Assembly: GCA_947561585.1 (NCBI GenBank)
Contig: CANNZV010000436.1
Coordinates: 62,001-126,000 of the forward strand
Direction: 5' to 3'
Source: Caprella mutica
Lineage: Eukaryota; Arthropoda; Malacostraca; Amphipoda; Caprellidae
DNA: 64,000 nucleotides
Program-made: the position numbers and the translations under genes
Notes under the pieces: generated by a model
Database searches by the model: none
Told to the model about the DNA's origin: nothing
What the model saw: only the letters and a program-made list of their open reading frames with translations
Shown here: piece by piece, positions 24,951 through 36,200 of the stretch
Numbering within the stretch: position 1 is the first letter of the stretch
Layout of the letters: every line of letters starts with the position of its first letter

Positions 24951-25284
24951 TCAGTTATTAAAAGTAATTAGAAATGAATGATTATGTGAATTCCTTACTG
25001 TTGAATATATATTTGCGTATCTTTAAACAATGACCTATAACTTCAAACTATTGACTGGGTAAATTTTGATTGTGTTACTTTATTTAAGTTAAATATGCTT
25101 AAATATAATCCTTCGAAAATAAACATTCAAATGATATTCGTTAAATTATTTATATTTCGGTTCATTAATTCTATTTTTATGAAAGATCCAATTTTGAGTT
25201 TTCTAAACTATGGAAAACATTTTGAACCATTGGAAAAAGATGAAAGAAAATTTAGTGAGAGCAAGTTACAAAAAACAGTTACCT

Positions 25285-25327
25285 GCTATACCCATGCGAT
25301 AAGTTATGGTGGGGCCAGAGAAGATTA
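25285..25327 (+). mobile_element. Motif M half element
   Basis: The stretch reads TATACCCATGCGATAAGTTA then TGGTGGGGCCAGAGAAGATT. The outer TACCCATG matches the outer extension seen near 10690, which supports a real terminal sequence about 45 bp long. Confidence 0.6.
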
Positions 25328-25330
25328 AAA

Positions 25331-26118
25331 TGGTACATACCACTGTTAATCCTTTAATTATATTCATGTTATGAAATATTTAAGGATGGGGTAAATTGAA
25401 TAATATTTAGTTGTGCTTTTTCCCTGAGCAATCAAAGAAAACTATATATAATATACATATAAAAAATGAATTTCAAATACAATTTTTATAATATAACCAT
25501 TTATTAATGGGTCGAACATAGGTATTTTTCTGTGTTTAAGGGACAAATACTCAATCACCGACACTATTCATATTGTTAATAATGTGTACATTAGATAATT
25601 AAATCACATCTCAATAATTCAATAATAAGTGATTATTTCAATGCAATAAATAGTGAAATTTAATTATTATTTAGCACATTATTATTTAAATTTCATAAAA
25701 CTTTATACACTATGACTCCATCATAATTAATTTGTATAATATATACTAATCAAATTTTGAAATATTTTATAGTTTAATTAAATAATTAAAAAATATATCT
25801 CAAAATATTCCATTCACACACTTTTTTGACACTTGTTTTCTTTTCCCATGGCAATTGACACCTGTAGATGTTTGTGTTTAGCTTTTGTTCAGGTGAATGA
25901 CAATATGAGTAATTACCGGTAACGCAGGTGTGCGGATTAGAGACTGGGAGACAATACTATGCGCTAAATGGTATGAGAAAAACAATGCGTGATCGACTCT
26001 CAAAACAATGCATATTATTTAATGTGATAATTAAAATTAATGTATTATACATATTTTTACATTCTACTACTAATATTATTAGAAGTGCAAAAGTGTGAAC
26101 AAGACGCAGAAATTTTGA
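25331..26118. other. AT-rich non-coding DNA, no gene seen
   Basis: No recognised feature. Confidence 0.5.
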
Positions 26119-26289
26119 GCGGTAGTACAGATGTTTCCACAAAAAAAACTATATATTTTAACTCATAATTTTAATTGGTATCCATGATATCTGACTTACC
26201 AATTAAAATAATGAGTTAAAATATTAAATTATATAGTTTTTCTAAATTGATCGGAAATGTGGAAACATCCGATAACACGGAACCTACCC
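26119..26289. mobile_element. Diverged MITE of the GGGTAAGTTAC family
   Basis: Inverted ends (ATGTTTCCAC...GTGGAAACATC) and an inner inverted repeat (ATTTTAACTCATAATTTTAA...TTAAAATAATGAGTTAAAAT) fold most of the 170 bp. The centre GGTATCCATGATA is shared with the copy at 18822. The outer 10-20 bp of the left end have decayed. Confidence 0.65.
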
Positions 26290-27919
26290 TAAATATGCCG
26301 TCTGAAATCTATACATTACCCATTATTCTTTAAGTTTACTGTTAATAATATTTCTTCCATTAGAATTCTCTATCAAATTTCATGCCTAATCATTATTAAA
26401 TGCAGTGTAATTAATATAACAATTAGTATATATTGCAAAACTAATATAGATAACAATATTCTTAATTTTTTACAATAATGTGCTAAAATATTAATAGCTA
26501 ATAGGATATGCTTTGAAATTTATTATTATTTAGAAATTACTTAGTTGTGCAATTTACTTCATAGATATTTTAAAATATTTCTATATTTTAGTGCGTGTGT
26601 ACAAATATGTTAAATTCCTTTCATATCGACAACGCAAAATATTAATATAAATTTATTCCAATTCATTTAATGATATATTTTTATTCTACCGAAATTACTT
26701 CCTATTATATTTATTTTTTATTGTATATATTGGTTATCCTTTCCCTATATATTAAACAATTATTACATGTACATATTATTATTATAATGAATAATATATG
26801 TCTTCAATTTCATGTATCTATTTATTACAGTAAAAATGCAATGCATGATATGCACGGATATAATATGGGATATAATAATAATAATAATTCTATGAATTAT
26901 ATGTAGGGTGTACGCGTGCCGTCAAAATTGACAGTAATTTTGATAAATCAATTTATGGACACTGCATGGTAAAAGTTTTATTTATGTATAATTATTATCC
27001 CTTGCTACACTCTTACTCGAAAATGTTAAAATGAATAAGATAAAATTAAATTTAGTTATTGAAGACATTTATTGAACTGATATCGAAATACTTTAGTATC
27101 CAACTTGTATACACCAGCTGCTTGCCAAGCGTTTACTGTGACGGACAGACAGAGATGCTGTTTAAAATATATCAGCCTATGCAAAATACTTAATTAATAC
27201 AAATATGGAATTTAAACACAAAGTATAATATACTGTCATTAATCGATAAATTAATAAGAAGCACTTATTAACAGATTGTTATTTTAGATTATACCAATAT
27301 TATTAATGGGGTTGTGGCAATAGGCTTTTAAAATAATAGATCCTGAAAATATTATAGACAAATAAAATTAAACAGTATCGAATCGTTCTACACCAGCAGT
27401 ATAAAGTATTCGAAACCATTTCGTTTGGTTTATGGTATTGTTATCTATGATTTTAAAAGCATATGGTCAGAACCCTAAAATTTATGACTATGAGGACACG
27501 TTATTTTTTAGCTGCAAAGTACACTAGTTTTATTATTATTTCAAAAAATCGTATTTAGTAAAATCATGAGGTACTTACTTATATTAAGACACATGCGGAC
27601 TAATAATTTTAGGATTAATGTGTATTATAATATCTTAATTATATTACATGTAGCTACCTTCTGTTTGTATTTTTATGAACAAGTTATAGTAGATGTTAAA
27701 AACTAGTGTTATGTCTTAACACTCTATTTTGCTTACGCGTGGCAGTTCGACTCCTAAATAATTTGGCTTAATTTTTGAAAATTTAAGAATCGCCACAAAA
27801 GGTCCTATATTATTTTTGTAAGTTTCGAAAATAAAATTTGTTAATTGCGCTCATTATTACTAACATTGTGTTGATAATAATGCAATTACAGTATCATTCC
27901 TATAAAAACTAAGATGAGA
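26290..27919. other. AT-rich non-coding DNA, no gene seen
   Basis: A third copy of the GTGTAC...CCGTCAAAATTGAC motif lies at 26906-26935. A GTACACTAGT sequence lies at 27520-27530. No gene or array was recognised. Confidence 0.5.
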
Positions 27920-28490
27920 AATGTGTTCCTAGCTGCGAGTGCCGTGCGCTCACCTAATTAAGCACATTTCACAGCAAGGAAAGCACGGCCATCAGATCCT
28001 ACAAACCCATACTGCTCCTAAAGCTACAATAATTGAGGAGGTCCTAACTGTAACTTTTTACGGAGCTCTGTGCCAAAATTTGCAACAATCGCTGTGAAAA
28101 TGAACGCGAGAGGGCGACACAAGCGAGCGCAACAGGCGGAGCAATATCCTTAGCGGGAGGAACTACTTTGCCCTTTCAAAAACTCCTGATGTCCTACCAT
28201 CTCCTATTCAGTCTAAGTACGCTTCTATCCTCGTGATTTAATTGAATTAAAACTATCCTAATATGCATGTAGGTATATTTCCTCAAAATATACATGTCAA
28301 AACTTGTATTCTTAGTGAACTGAAGATTTTTAGGCCTGTTTTTAGAAGCTACTGCTTAATAGGCCTATAGGGCTGGACTTTGGAAGTGGGCGGAACATAG
28401 GAAATGGGCGGGGCGTAGGAGGTATCGGTGTTTGGATGCGATTTCAGCTCAGTTTCAGTGCTGACTTTACAGGCGTGTGAGCTAGTGATT
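27920..28490 (+). promoter_or_regulatory. CpG- and GC-box-rich candidate promoter region
   Basis: In otherwise AT-rich DNA, 28085-28160 is unusually rich in CpG (CGCGAGAGGGCGACACAAGC and GGCGGAGC). At 28386-28416 there are GGGCGG and GGGCGGGGCG boxes. About 40 bp further on, two arthropod initiator-like TCAGT sequences occur at 28450-28460. This lies 1.7-2.2 kb upstream of the first coding exon of the GATA gene, whose ATG exon begins at a splice acceptor, so an untranslated first exon must lie upstream. Assigning it here is inference. Confidence 0.3.
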
Positions 28491-28674
28491 ATCTCTCTAG
28501 AGTCGACATTGTTAACTTAACAAAGTCCTTGTTTTTGTTTTGCCATCTGTTTCTTTGCAAAAACACTCCATTATATCTAAAAAGTGCCTCCAAACTGACA
28601 TTCAAAAGAAAAATTCTTATTTTGAAAAAAAAGTGCATCTTTGATTTCTCAGGTAATATTTTATATTGGGTTAT

Positions 28675-28778
28675 AAAATAAACAATGATATTAGTGCTAC
28701 TTTGAAAGATGATATTTAATATAGTTTCATAAATCATCTATAGTATAGTTTCATAAATCATCTATAATATAGTTATCG
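28675..28778. repeat. Short tandem repeat of about 29 bp
   Basis: TATAGTTTCATAAATCATCT occurs twice in a row, with a partial third copy (AATATAGTTATCG). Confidence 0.75.
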
Positions 28779-29395
28779 CATATGTGATATCATAAAAAAT
28801 TAGGCCACAGAGATAACAATCATTTTCTTTTTGTAGTCTTTTCAATTAATTGTTTGGATTCGTAGATCAAATAACTTTCTTCATATTAAGATTAATTCAT
28901 TATACAACTCTGAGTAGCTTCTATACATTCATGAGCTTTCCTATTCGAATGAGTGACTATATTCACTATAGCCACTAGCTTCTTTTTGCAAGTCCTTTGT
29001 ATCTTTTTTCCTTGCCCTACCAGTGCTATAATTAATAATTCTTCACCAAATTAACAATTTATTTTCCACTCACCAACAGTGCAAATACTCTATAACTTCT
29101 CACCATTAAAATCAATCTAAAATAAATGGTTAGAAACCATTGCATATGTCTACACTATTTAGATTGCATTTAGCAATTATGTATCTCTATTTCTATTTAA
29201 ATTAATGTTACTGCTCAATTAACAAACATCAATTAATCTTTCTCTCCAAATTAAAATCATTATTCATTATATGCACATATTATTTATAATGAATATAATT
29301 AAAACCACGTGATTGTCTGTAGTGACTAAAGTCTACGGGAGTAACTTGCACACTTCCACCGATTAGTGCATTATTTATTTAGTGCATTATTTGTA
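28779..29395. other. No gene seen
   Basis: AT-rich sequence without recognised elements, between the candidate promoter patch and a MITE. Confidence 0.5.
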
Positions 29396-29597
29396 GGGTA
29401 AAGTCTGAGTTATTGAACAGTTCCACATTAAAATTAACAAAAGAACTTTATAATTTATCAATTAAACTCTATATTATAATTTTATCCATGATGACATAAA
29501 GGATCGTTGATAGCTGCGATTTAGAAACTGTAAATTATTTATATAATTTCTTATGTGGTCGAAAATATGAAAACGTTCAATAACTCGTAACTTAATC
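29396..29597. mobile_element. Diverged MITE of the GGGTAAGTTAC family
   Basis: The left end GGGTAAAGTCTGAGTTATTG and right end CAATAACTCGTAACTTAAT are imperfect inverse complements. TA dinucleotides flank both sides (29394-29395 and 29598-29599). The next inner blocks (AGTTCCACATT and ATGTGGTCGAAAATATGAAA) match the family pattern loosely. This is an old copy. Confidence 0.6.
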
Positions 29598-29994
29598 TAT
29601 CATATTTCCATAAAATAAATTTACATTGTACACCCTTTGTTAAATATTTTTATTACTATTCTTTTCATAGTTTTAGCTAATCCTACAAGTAATACCATAA
29701 GAAATAGTCAGTCTACAGTTAATATCATTGAAATAAATAATGTATATTAATAAGATAGTTAGTCGTTTTTATTAAATCATTATAAATGAATTAATGCATT
29801 TCGCAGGTATATAACAAATATTTTTAAACACTAGAACATTTAGCATATATTTAAGTTAATTATAATAATTTTAACCAAATATTTCATCTATTGTAAACTA
29901 TACGGTTAATTTAAAAAAATATAGATAGAGAACCCCAACACAATTCCCTTCTCTTCATCTACTCATATTCCCTCTCTACCCCCCCTTACTTCCC

Positions 29995-30110
29995 CTCCTT
30001 CCTCACTTAGTTTCCCTCCCTCCTCACTTAGTTTTCCTCTCCCCGACTTAGTTTTCCTCTCCCCGACTTAGTTTTCCTCTCCCCGACTTACTTCCCCTCT
30101 CCCCCCACTC
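29995..30110 (+). repeat. Tandem polypyrimidine/CTTAG acceptor-like units
   Basis: Five units of about 20 bp, TTTTCCTCTCCCCGACTTAG, lie just upstream of the first coding exon. Four end in a plausible splice acceptor (AG at 30009-30010, 30030-30031, 30050-30051 and 30070-30071). The fifth reads CTTAC and has lost the AG. The presumed true acceptor follows at 30141-30142. Confidence 0.85.
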
Positions 30111-30143
30111 TCCCCCACTCATATCTCTCTCTCTTCCCCCAGG

Positions 30144-30258
30144 ATGGAAGTTGGTGGAGGTTTGGAAGGGGTGCAGAATTCCCAGTACCCCAACTCTGGG
30201 GCTTACATGGGGCACTCCCTGGAGCTGTACGCCAACCAACACTGCTACCCCAATGCCA
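30144..30258 (+). CDS. grn: GATA gene, coding exon 1
   Basis: This exon encodes residues 1-38, starting [17 protein letters not shown] and ending ANQHCYPNA, plus one base of the next codon. The acceptor is TTCCCCCAG at 30141-30142 and the donor is GTGAGTACAC at 30259. MEV is also how vertebrate GATA-2 and GATA-3 begin. A 20-bp minisatellite starts ten bases inside the downstream intron. Spliced directly to exon 4 the junction would read PNAS-RFGHAS, in frame. Confidence 0.8.
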
Positions 30259-33200
30259 GTGAGTACACAATGTCATACAGTGTCCTAAAATGTCATACAG
30301 TGTCCTAAAATGTCATACAGTGTCCTAAAATGTCATACAGTGTCCTAAAATGTCATACAGTGTCCTAAAATGTCACTCATTGCACTATAATGCTATAATA
30401 TACAAAGGCTAATATTTTGATCGTGATGAGTTAATACCTACTTAGTCTTTTATAGCATACATGTATAGTAAAATATATATCTGAAAGGGTCCTTATAGTT
30501 AAATATAAAGTAATACAAAATTTGTTACTGTTGTTTCAAAGCAACACTACAAATGAGTTTGAAAAATGATAATAATTATTATTGCTTTAAATGCTTACCA
30601 AGATGTATATCTTTTAATATTCTGTTTCTTGAAAGCAACTTAATGCAATGTAGTTTTAATTAGTTAATATTTCTCTGCAATACTTTGTTATATTTTCATC
30701 AGAACATCTCAAACGATCAAATTATTTACCTCAACTGTTTAAAATATGTTTGATATTCATTTTTCCTGGTAGGTACATTTTCAGTTTTTTACCATTAAGT
30801 TATTTAAATTGCTTTGATATTTGCACTTATTATTAAATTGTTACCTATACCTTACTGGATGCCTATGGTTTATTATAATATATATAACATTACTTCATGA
30901 GAATACTAAAATAGAAATTTGTACCATCCCAAAATTCAATTGTAATATTTAATTCATTTTCACTTTTGTCTTTTATTTTTCTTGTTCAAAGTACTTTCTC
31001 ATGAAGTACTATCAACACATTTTCATTCTGCTCATAAATAATGAATTAATTGACAGAATGTTAATGTTTTGATGAGTGTGTTGTAGTATTTTTATTCTAG
31101 GGTAAGTTACGAATTATCGGTCGGTACTACATCTTCGGTCATATAAGAAAATACAGTATAGAAATTATTATCATTACAGTGTTATCTAATACTTCTGCAA
31201 ACCCGGTTTTTCAGAAGTATTAGATAGCACTGTGTAATAATAATAATTTTCATATTGTTTTTTTCTTATATGACCGAAGATGAAGTACTGACCGATAATT
31301 CGTAACTTACCCTAGTGTGTTTTGGTGTAGTTTGCATGACGCATGGCTTAGTCTTTTGACTGGTAATGGGTAGATTGTTGCTATGTTTATTAGTTCAAAT
31401 CTCATTCTTATATCATCCCGCAACTAATTATTTTTCATTTAGAATTAATAGGGTCGGTATTAGAGTTGAGTCGATTTGAACTTTCAATGATACTACGATA
31501 GCTAAATTACAAATAAAGGATTAGGTACATTTGTATCGCTGTTATAAAATGTTTACACTATTTGTTTCGCTACTTAGTAATAAATTGTCAATTTTCCAAT
31601 ATAAATTTAGTATACACTATATGAAATTTAAATAAATTTAAGAATAGGTAGCCTTTTCTATTTCGGTGGTGTTCCTTTTAGACTTGTAGGTTTTAATGTT
31701 CACATACTTCCTAGAGTTCCACCATGTTGTACATAATGTTTACATGTACGCTATTTTCTAGCCATAAATAACGAACTAGTTACACAACTCTACCCCGACT
31801 AGCTAGCACCCTTAGTTCATTTCTAAAAGCTTTTAATAAGAGCATTTTTTCGATGGGGTGGACAAAAAGTTCTCGTGGGGTTCTCACGGGGTTCTGATCT
31901 GGTAGGAGATATGCGATCAGAGGGTATTTATAGGTAGAGAACCTAATGGAGGGAGAGTCGTTAGAGCCTTCTGTATGCTCTCTACTCAATGTTATGTTGG
32001 AAATCCAGTACACATTTAACATGTTTAATGTCTTAGTTGAGTAAAATTTAGTTACTAATAATTGTTATTTCTGAAATTAAAGTGTAAGGTATTTGTTTCA
32101 TTTATCAGGAAGTCTTCAACACATTTCTTTCTTCATGTCTAACGAACTATAATTGGTAGTTAGTAGAAAAACTAAAATCAATAAAAAAAATTAGTGTTAA
32201 TGATTTTAATGTCCTCAATATTTTTCCAAATATTTAGTGTCGAAATGTTTTTAAGTCTTCTAGAAGAGGCTGTGAAGTCTATCCCAAATATTTCTATGTG
32301 TAAAGTGACAATTGGTTTTCCTACAATTCGAAATGTCAGACCATAGGATTAGTTGTTCGATTTCATCTCCCGTATGGCAAAGTCCCGATACTATCAAAAT
32401 GGAATGTTCCAAATTTTCACACCGGTTCGAATTCCCCCTAATTTACCTGCAATTCCGGGCCCTTCAGGTAATCCGATTCTACGTTTCAAGCAGTAGCGTC
32501 ATTTTGTCGAAATCTCGTAAAGAATTTAATCTCAATCTATTTTTTGATGTACGCTTCAGTATGAACATTGAACATCACTGCAGCCTGCGTTATTAGACCA
32601 GTTTGCTCTTATTGCTAAGTGATGTCTTTGTCTGTGGAGTGGAATTAGTGCTGAAATATATTAAGCATTTAGATCTCTGGCAGGAGATAGCAATCACCGG
32701 TGAATCCAAAAGAGACCTACAACTTATCCTCTGATCTCAGGCCAAGAGAATAAGTGCTGCCAACACGTGCTCTACGCACAATAGACACAACTTAGGACAC
32801 AACATTCTTCCATTTGTCTCTTGTGTCTTCCTGCTGGATTGCCTATAGGAACTATTTTTCCGATTGCTTTAGAAGATTGAAAGAAAACCTATTTACCTTG
32901 AAAATCCATTTCCTCGTCGGAAGAACCGTTTGTTTATTGTGATCCGTTTGGCGAAAATAAAGGAGTACTAATTGACGAGTTATTTGAAAATGGGATAGGT
33001 AATCTACCTACCTTATTTTCATTTATTCTATTTTAAAACTATTGCTTATTTGAATAATTATTCCTTCTACGATCTTATCAAATTAATTTTCATGCAAGAA
33101 ACTAAATGTTTTAGATTGTGTAACTTCAATTTTCGAATATTAATGATTTATTATTACATTATCTATTTCTTTGACATGTTGCTTCATCTTATCAGTAGCT

Positions 33201-36200
33201 CTTAATTAAGTTAGTTGGTAGGGTTAAACCTTTGCCAGGGTATTGAGCCTCAGACTCTAAATCACTCGCTGTGACCAACAGCTTGACGCTTGCGGTTACG
33301 ACACGAGTTCACGATATAGTTCTACAGTCAGTATGCTGCCCTGAGAGAGAGAGTTATGGTGGGGCCACTGATGATTACCCAACATGATCATCTATCACCC
33401 CACCATAACTTTCTCCCTGACCTCTAACTGAATAGTCTAGAATAGTATTTTCTCATTTTTATTAACTAAAAATAATCATAGCGCTACTAGGTAGGTTTAG
33501 CTCTACTATGAAAAAAAGTTATGGTGTGGCCATAGAAGATTAAGATTGTGTCTCCACCATAATTTTCTCTCTTACATATGACCGTTACTCCAATTCAACT
33601 TCAAGTTTGTATGTAGACTATAGATAGAGAGCACGTGCGTGGAAGTAGACTTACAAACAATGTTATACTATCTCGTGCCTTCAATGATTTGCGGTGACCA
33701 TAAATTCTACTTTGCCAGACGTAAGAGATGGTACGATAGCTTTGGAGAAATGTGAACCACTATATTATGTCTGTTGTCATCTTAAGGAGAATATTAGTAT
33801 CTGTCACTACTGCATCCTCATCAATCAGTCAACAGTGACAAATCTAGTCACTAGCATTAAAATTAATATTAATCACTGATTTTATGTTAATTGATGAAGA
33901 TGCAATAGTATGGGTTGAGTAATTTTAGCCATGAAATAAATTTTCCAATTTGTCATATTAGTTTTAAATTTATGATGATTGTACTTACAATTAGATAATG
34001 TCTGTGAATGATATTTTAAATAGTAAGTAGATATTTACGTGGGAATTAGTTATAGTTTTTATAATAACTTCAATTGTATACAAGTATGCATTTCAATATG
34101 TTTCTACTACAATAATACTAATGTTTTATCATTAAATTGTTTCTCGAACAAATTATTTCATGCAAATGTTTAAATAGGTTTAGTTACTTTCAAAGGATAA
34201 CATTCTTTTTAACAGTAAGTTACGTATTTCGTGATCCTCAAAAATGTTTACACCAACAGCTTCTAATGAGTCCACGGGAAGTACTCACCAACCTTCATTG
34301 GGGGGGAGTCTTTGCTTCGAATCTCTGTTTGGAAGTTTTGACGCTTCTGAGCTTGCAAACAGATACGAATCTGAAATCACAATTACAAATGACGCAACTG
34401 GTATGGATTTCATTTTTTTTTCGTTTGAATGTTGGGATATTTAGAATTAGAAAATCTGTAATGATATAGATTTAGAATTTGAAAATCTGTAAATGATATA
34501 GATTTAGAATTTGAAAATCTCTGTACGGAATATCTAACACTTAATCATTATAATCTGTTTATGGGTTATTTTGCAGTTGAAATACACGTATGTCTACGGT
34601 ATAATTAGTATTTGTATGTTTATAAAATATTTTTTAGTAGAAACAGATATGCATGACTGTCAATATTGTCCTATACAAATAAATTATGTACTACAGTTAA
34701 TAAATATTTAATGTAATTTATGGTATTTTTTGTGTGATTTTCCTTGTGGGTTCAGAGTTTTCAAATTTGTTAAAATGTCATAGTTTCCTCTCTGTAGTAT
34801 ACGGATTCTTATTGAATATTGATCCGTAAAATGTTTGGGATTTTCAAACTATGTAACATTTTGACTGTACAAGACAGTGGTTTCATTTGAGTATGTGGCG
34901 TACGTACAAGGAGTAGTGAAAATATGTGGGCTCCTAGTAGCTAGAAAGTATTCATTGTCATTATTGATATACTTTTTGAAGTGCCGTTATTTTACAAAAA
35001 TTATAGAGATTAATTTATTAAAATGTCCTAACATATCTCCCACCCTCGCTAATAAGATACAATATTCTACCTCATCAGGAATTGACGAAGTTAGGAAAGT
35101 TGATGATCTTTTAACCAATATGGAGCCACTAGGTATGTCATCTCTATCAAATTTTAACGACTTCAACCTAAAAATTTCAAGCACCGTTCCTGAAGACATT
35201 TTCTCCAGTCCTCGTCATAAACAGACCTCTGAGGAAAACTCTACTGTACCCGAAAAAATGACAGTTTTCTCCAAGGCAGACTCCCCTATCCCCCAAAATA
35301 GGTTGTCTTCTGTAAAGAACGTAGCACCATCACACTTGTCACCAATTGAAAGTGACCCAAGGGACAAATCTGAGAACAAATTGACAAATTTCATCGAGAA
35401 TTTTGACTTTCATGTTGAAGAAGATGCGCAGGTTGGCATCATAGTGGAAAGCATGGATACATCGGAAGACTCTGTACCTTCCAAAATCATAGTTTTCGAT
35501 CAAAACACCAGCGAGCCCAGTATACTTTGTGAGATTGTTATTCCAGAGATTGTTGTTCCAGAGAGTGATGTTCAAAAGTTAGAAAATGTCAATATTGTCC
35601 AATCCCAAGAAATGGCCATTGAGGATCAAAATGAATACAATAAAAACCATCAAAATCAGTCACAAGGAATCATCAATATTCCTGAAAATACCCAAAATAT
35701 TTCTCAAAACATTCAAGAAGATTTTCTCAGCTCTCAAACCGTGATACCGAATTTTTCCACCCCCAAAAAAGTTCAAGACGTCACCAATAATCCCATAGCT
35801 GTTCCACATAACATCAGTAGCATACAAAACTTTCGGCCAGTAATTTTCAGCCCAAAAATTGTGCAAGAAGAAGCTATAAACTCTTGTATCGTGACCGCTC
35901 ATCAGGATTCATTTAGTCCAAAAGGAAGTATTGAGCAACCAAGTATGCAAGGCAACATTGATGATCCATGTAACAGGCAACATATAACAGTCTTTGACCG
36001 GAATGAGTCCGAAAATTCCATGGCAGAAGGTACGATGTCGCACTTTGGAACCCCAAACCAATATGATGAATCACGACAGGTACAAAACGCTCATCCGTGT
36101 TCGTTGACGCAGAACAATGATTTTCCGAATGGAACTTTAAACCAACGACCAATTACACAACAGGGTATGAATAGCAACCAGAAAGTACAAATGGGTGCAG

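Larger units (their letters stand above)
30377..34259 (+). other. Intron 1 remainder, with MITE and motif M insertions
   Basis: The intron is 4 kb in total. Besides the elements listed separately, no exon was recognised. The open frames at 31780-32022 (-) and 32312-32596 (+) have no recognisable domain or splice support. A 4-kb intron after the first coding exon could hold regulatory sites, but none can be named. Confidence 0.6.

Noticed and set aside
31780..32596. Two open frames in intron 1 (80 codons reverse, 94 forward)
   Set aside because: No domain, splice context or codon bias was recognised. They are compatible with chance.
34137..34469. 110-codon forward frame overlapping exon 2 in another frame
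   Set aside because: Its phase does not fit exon 1 or exon 3, whereas the alternative frame used here does.
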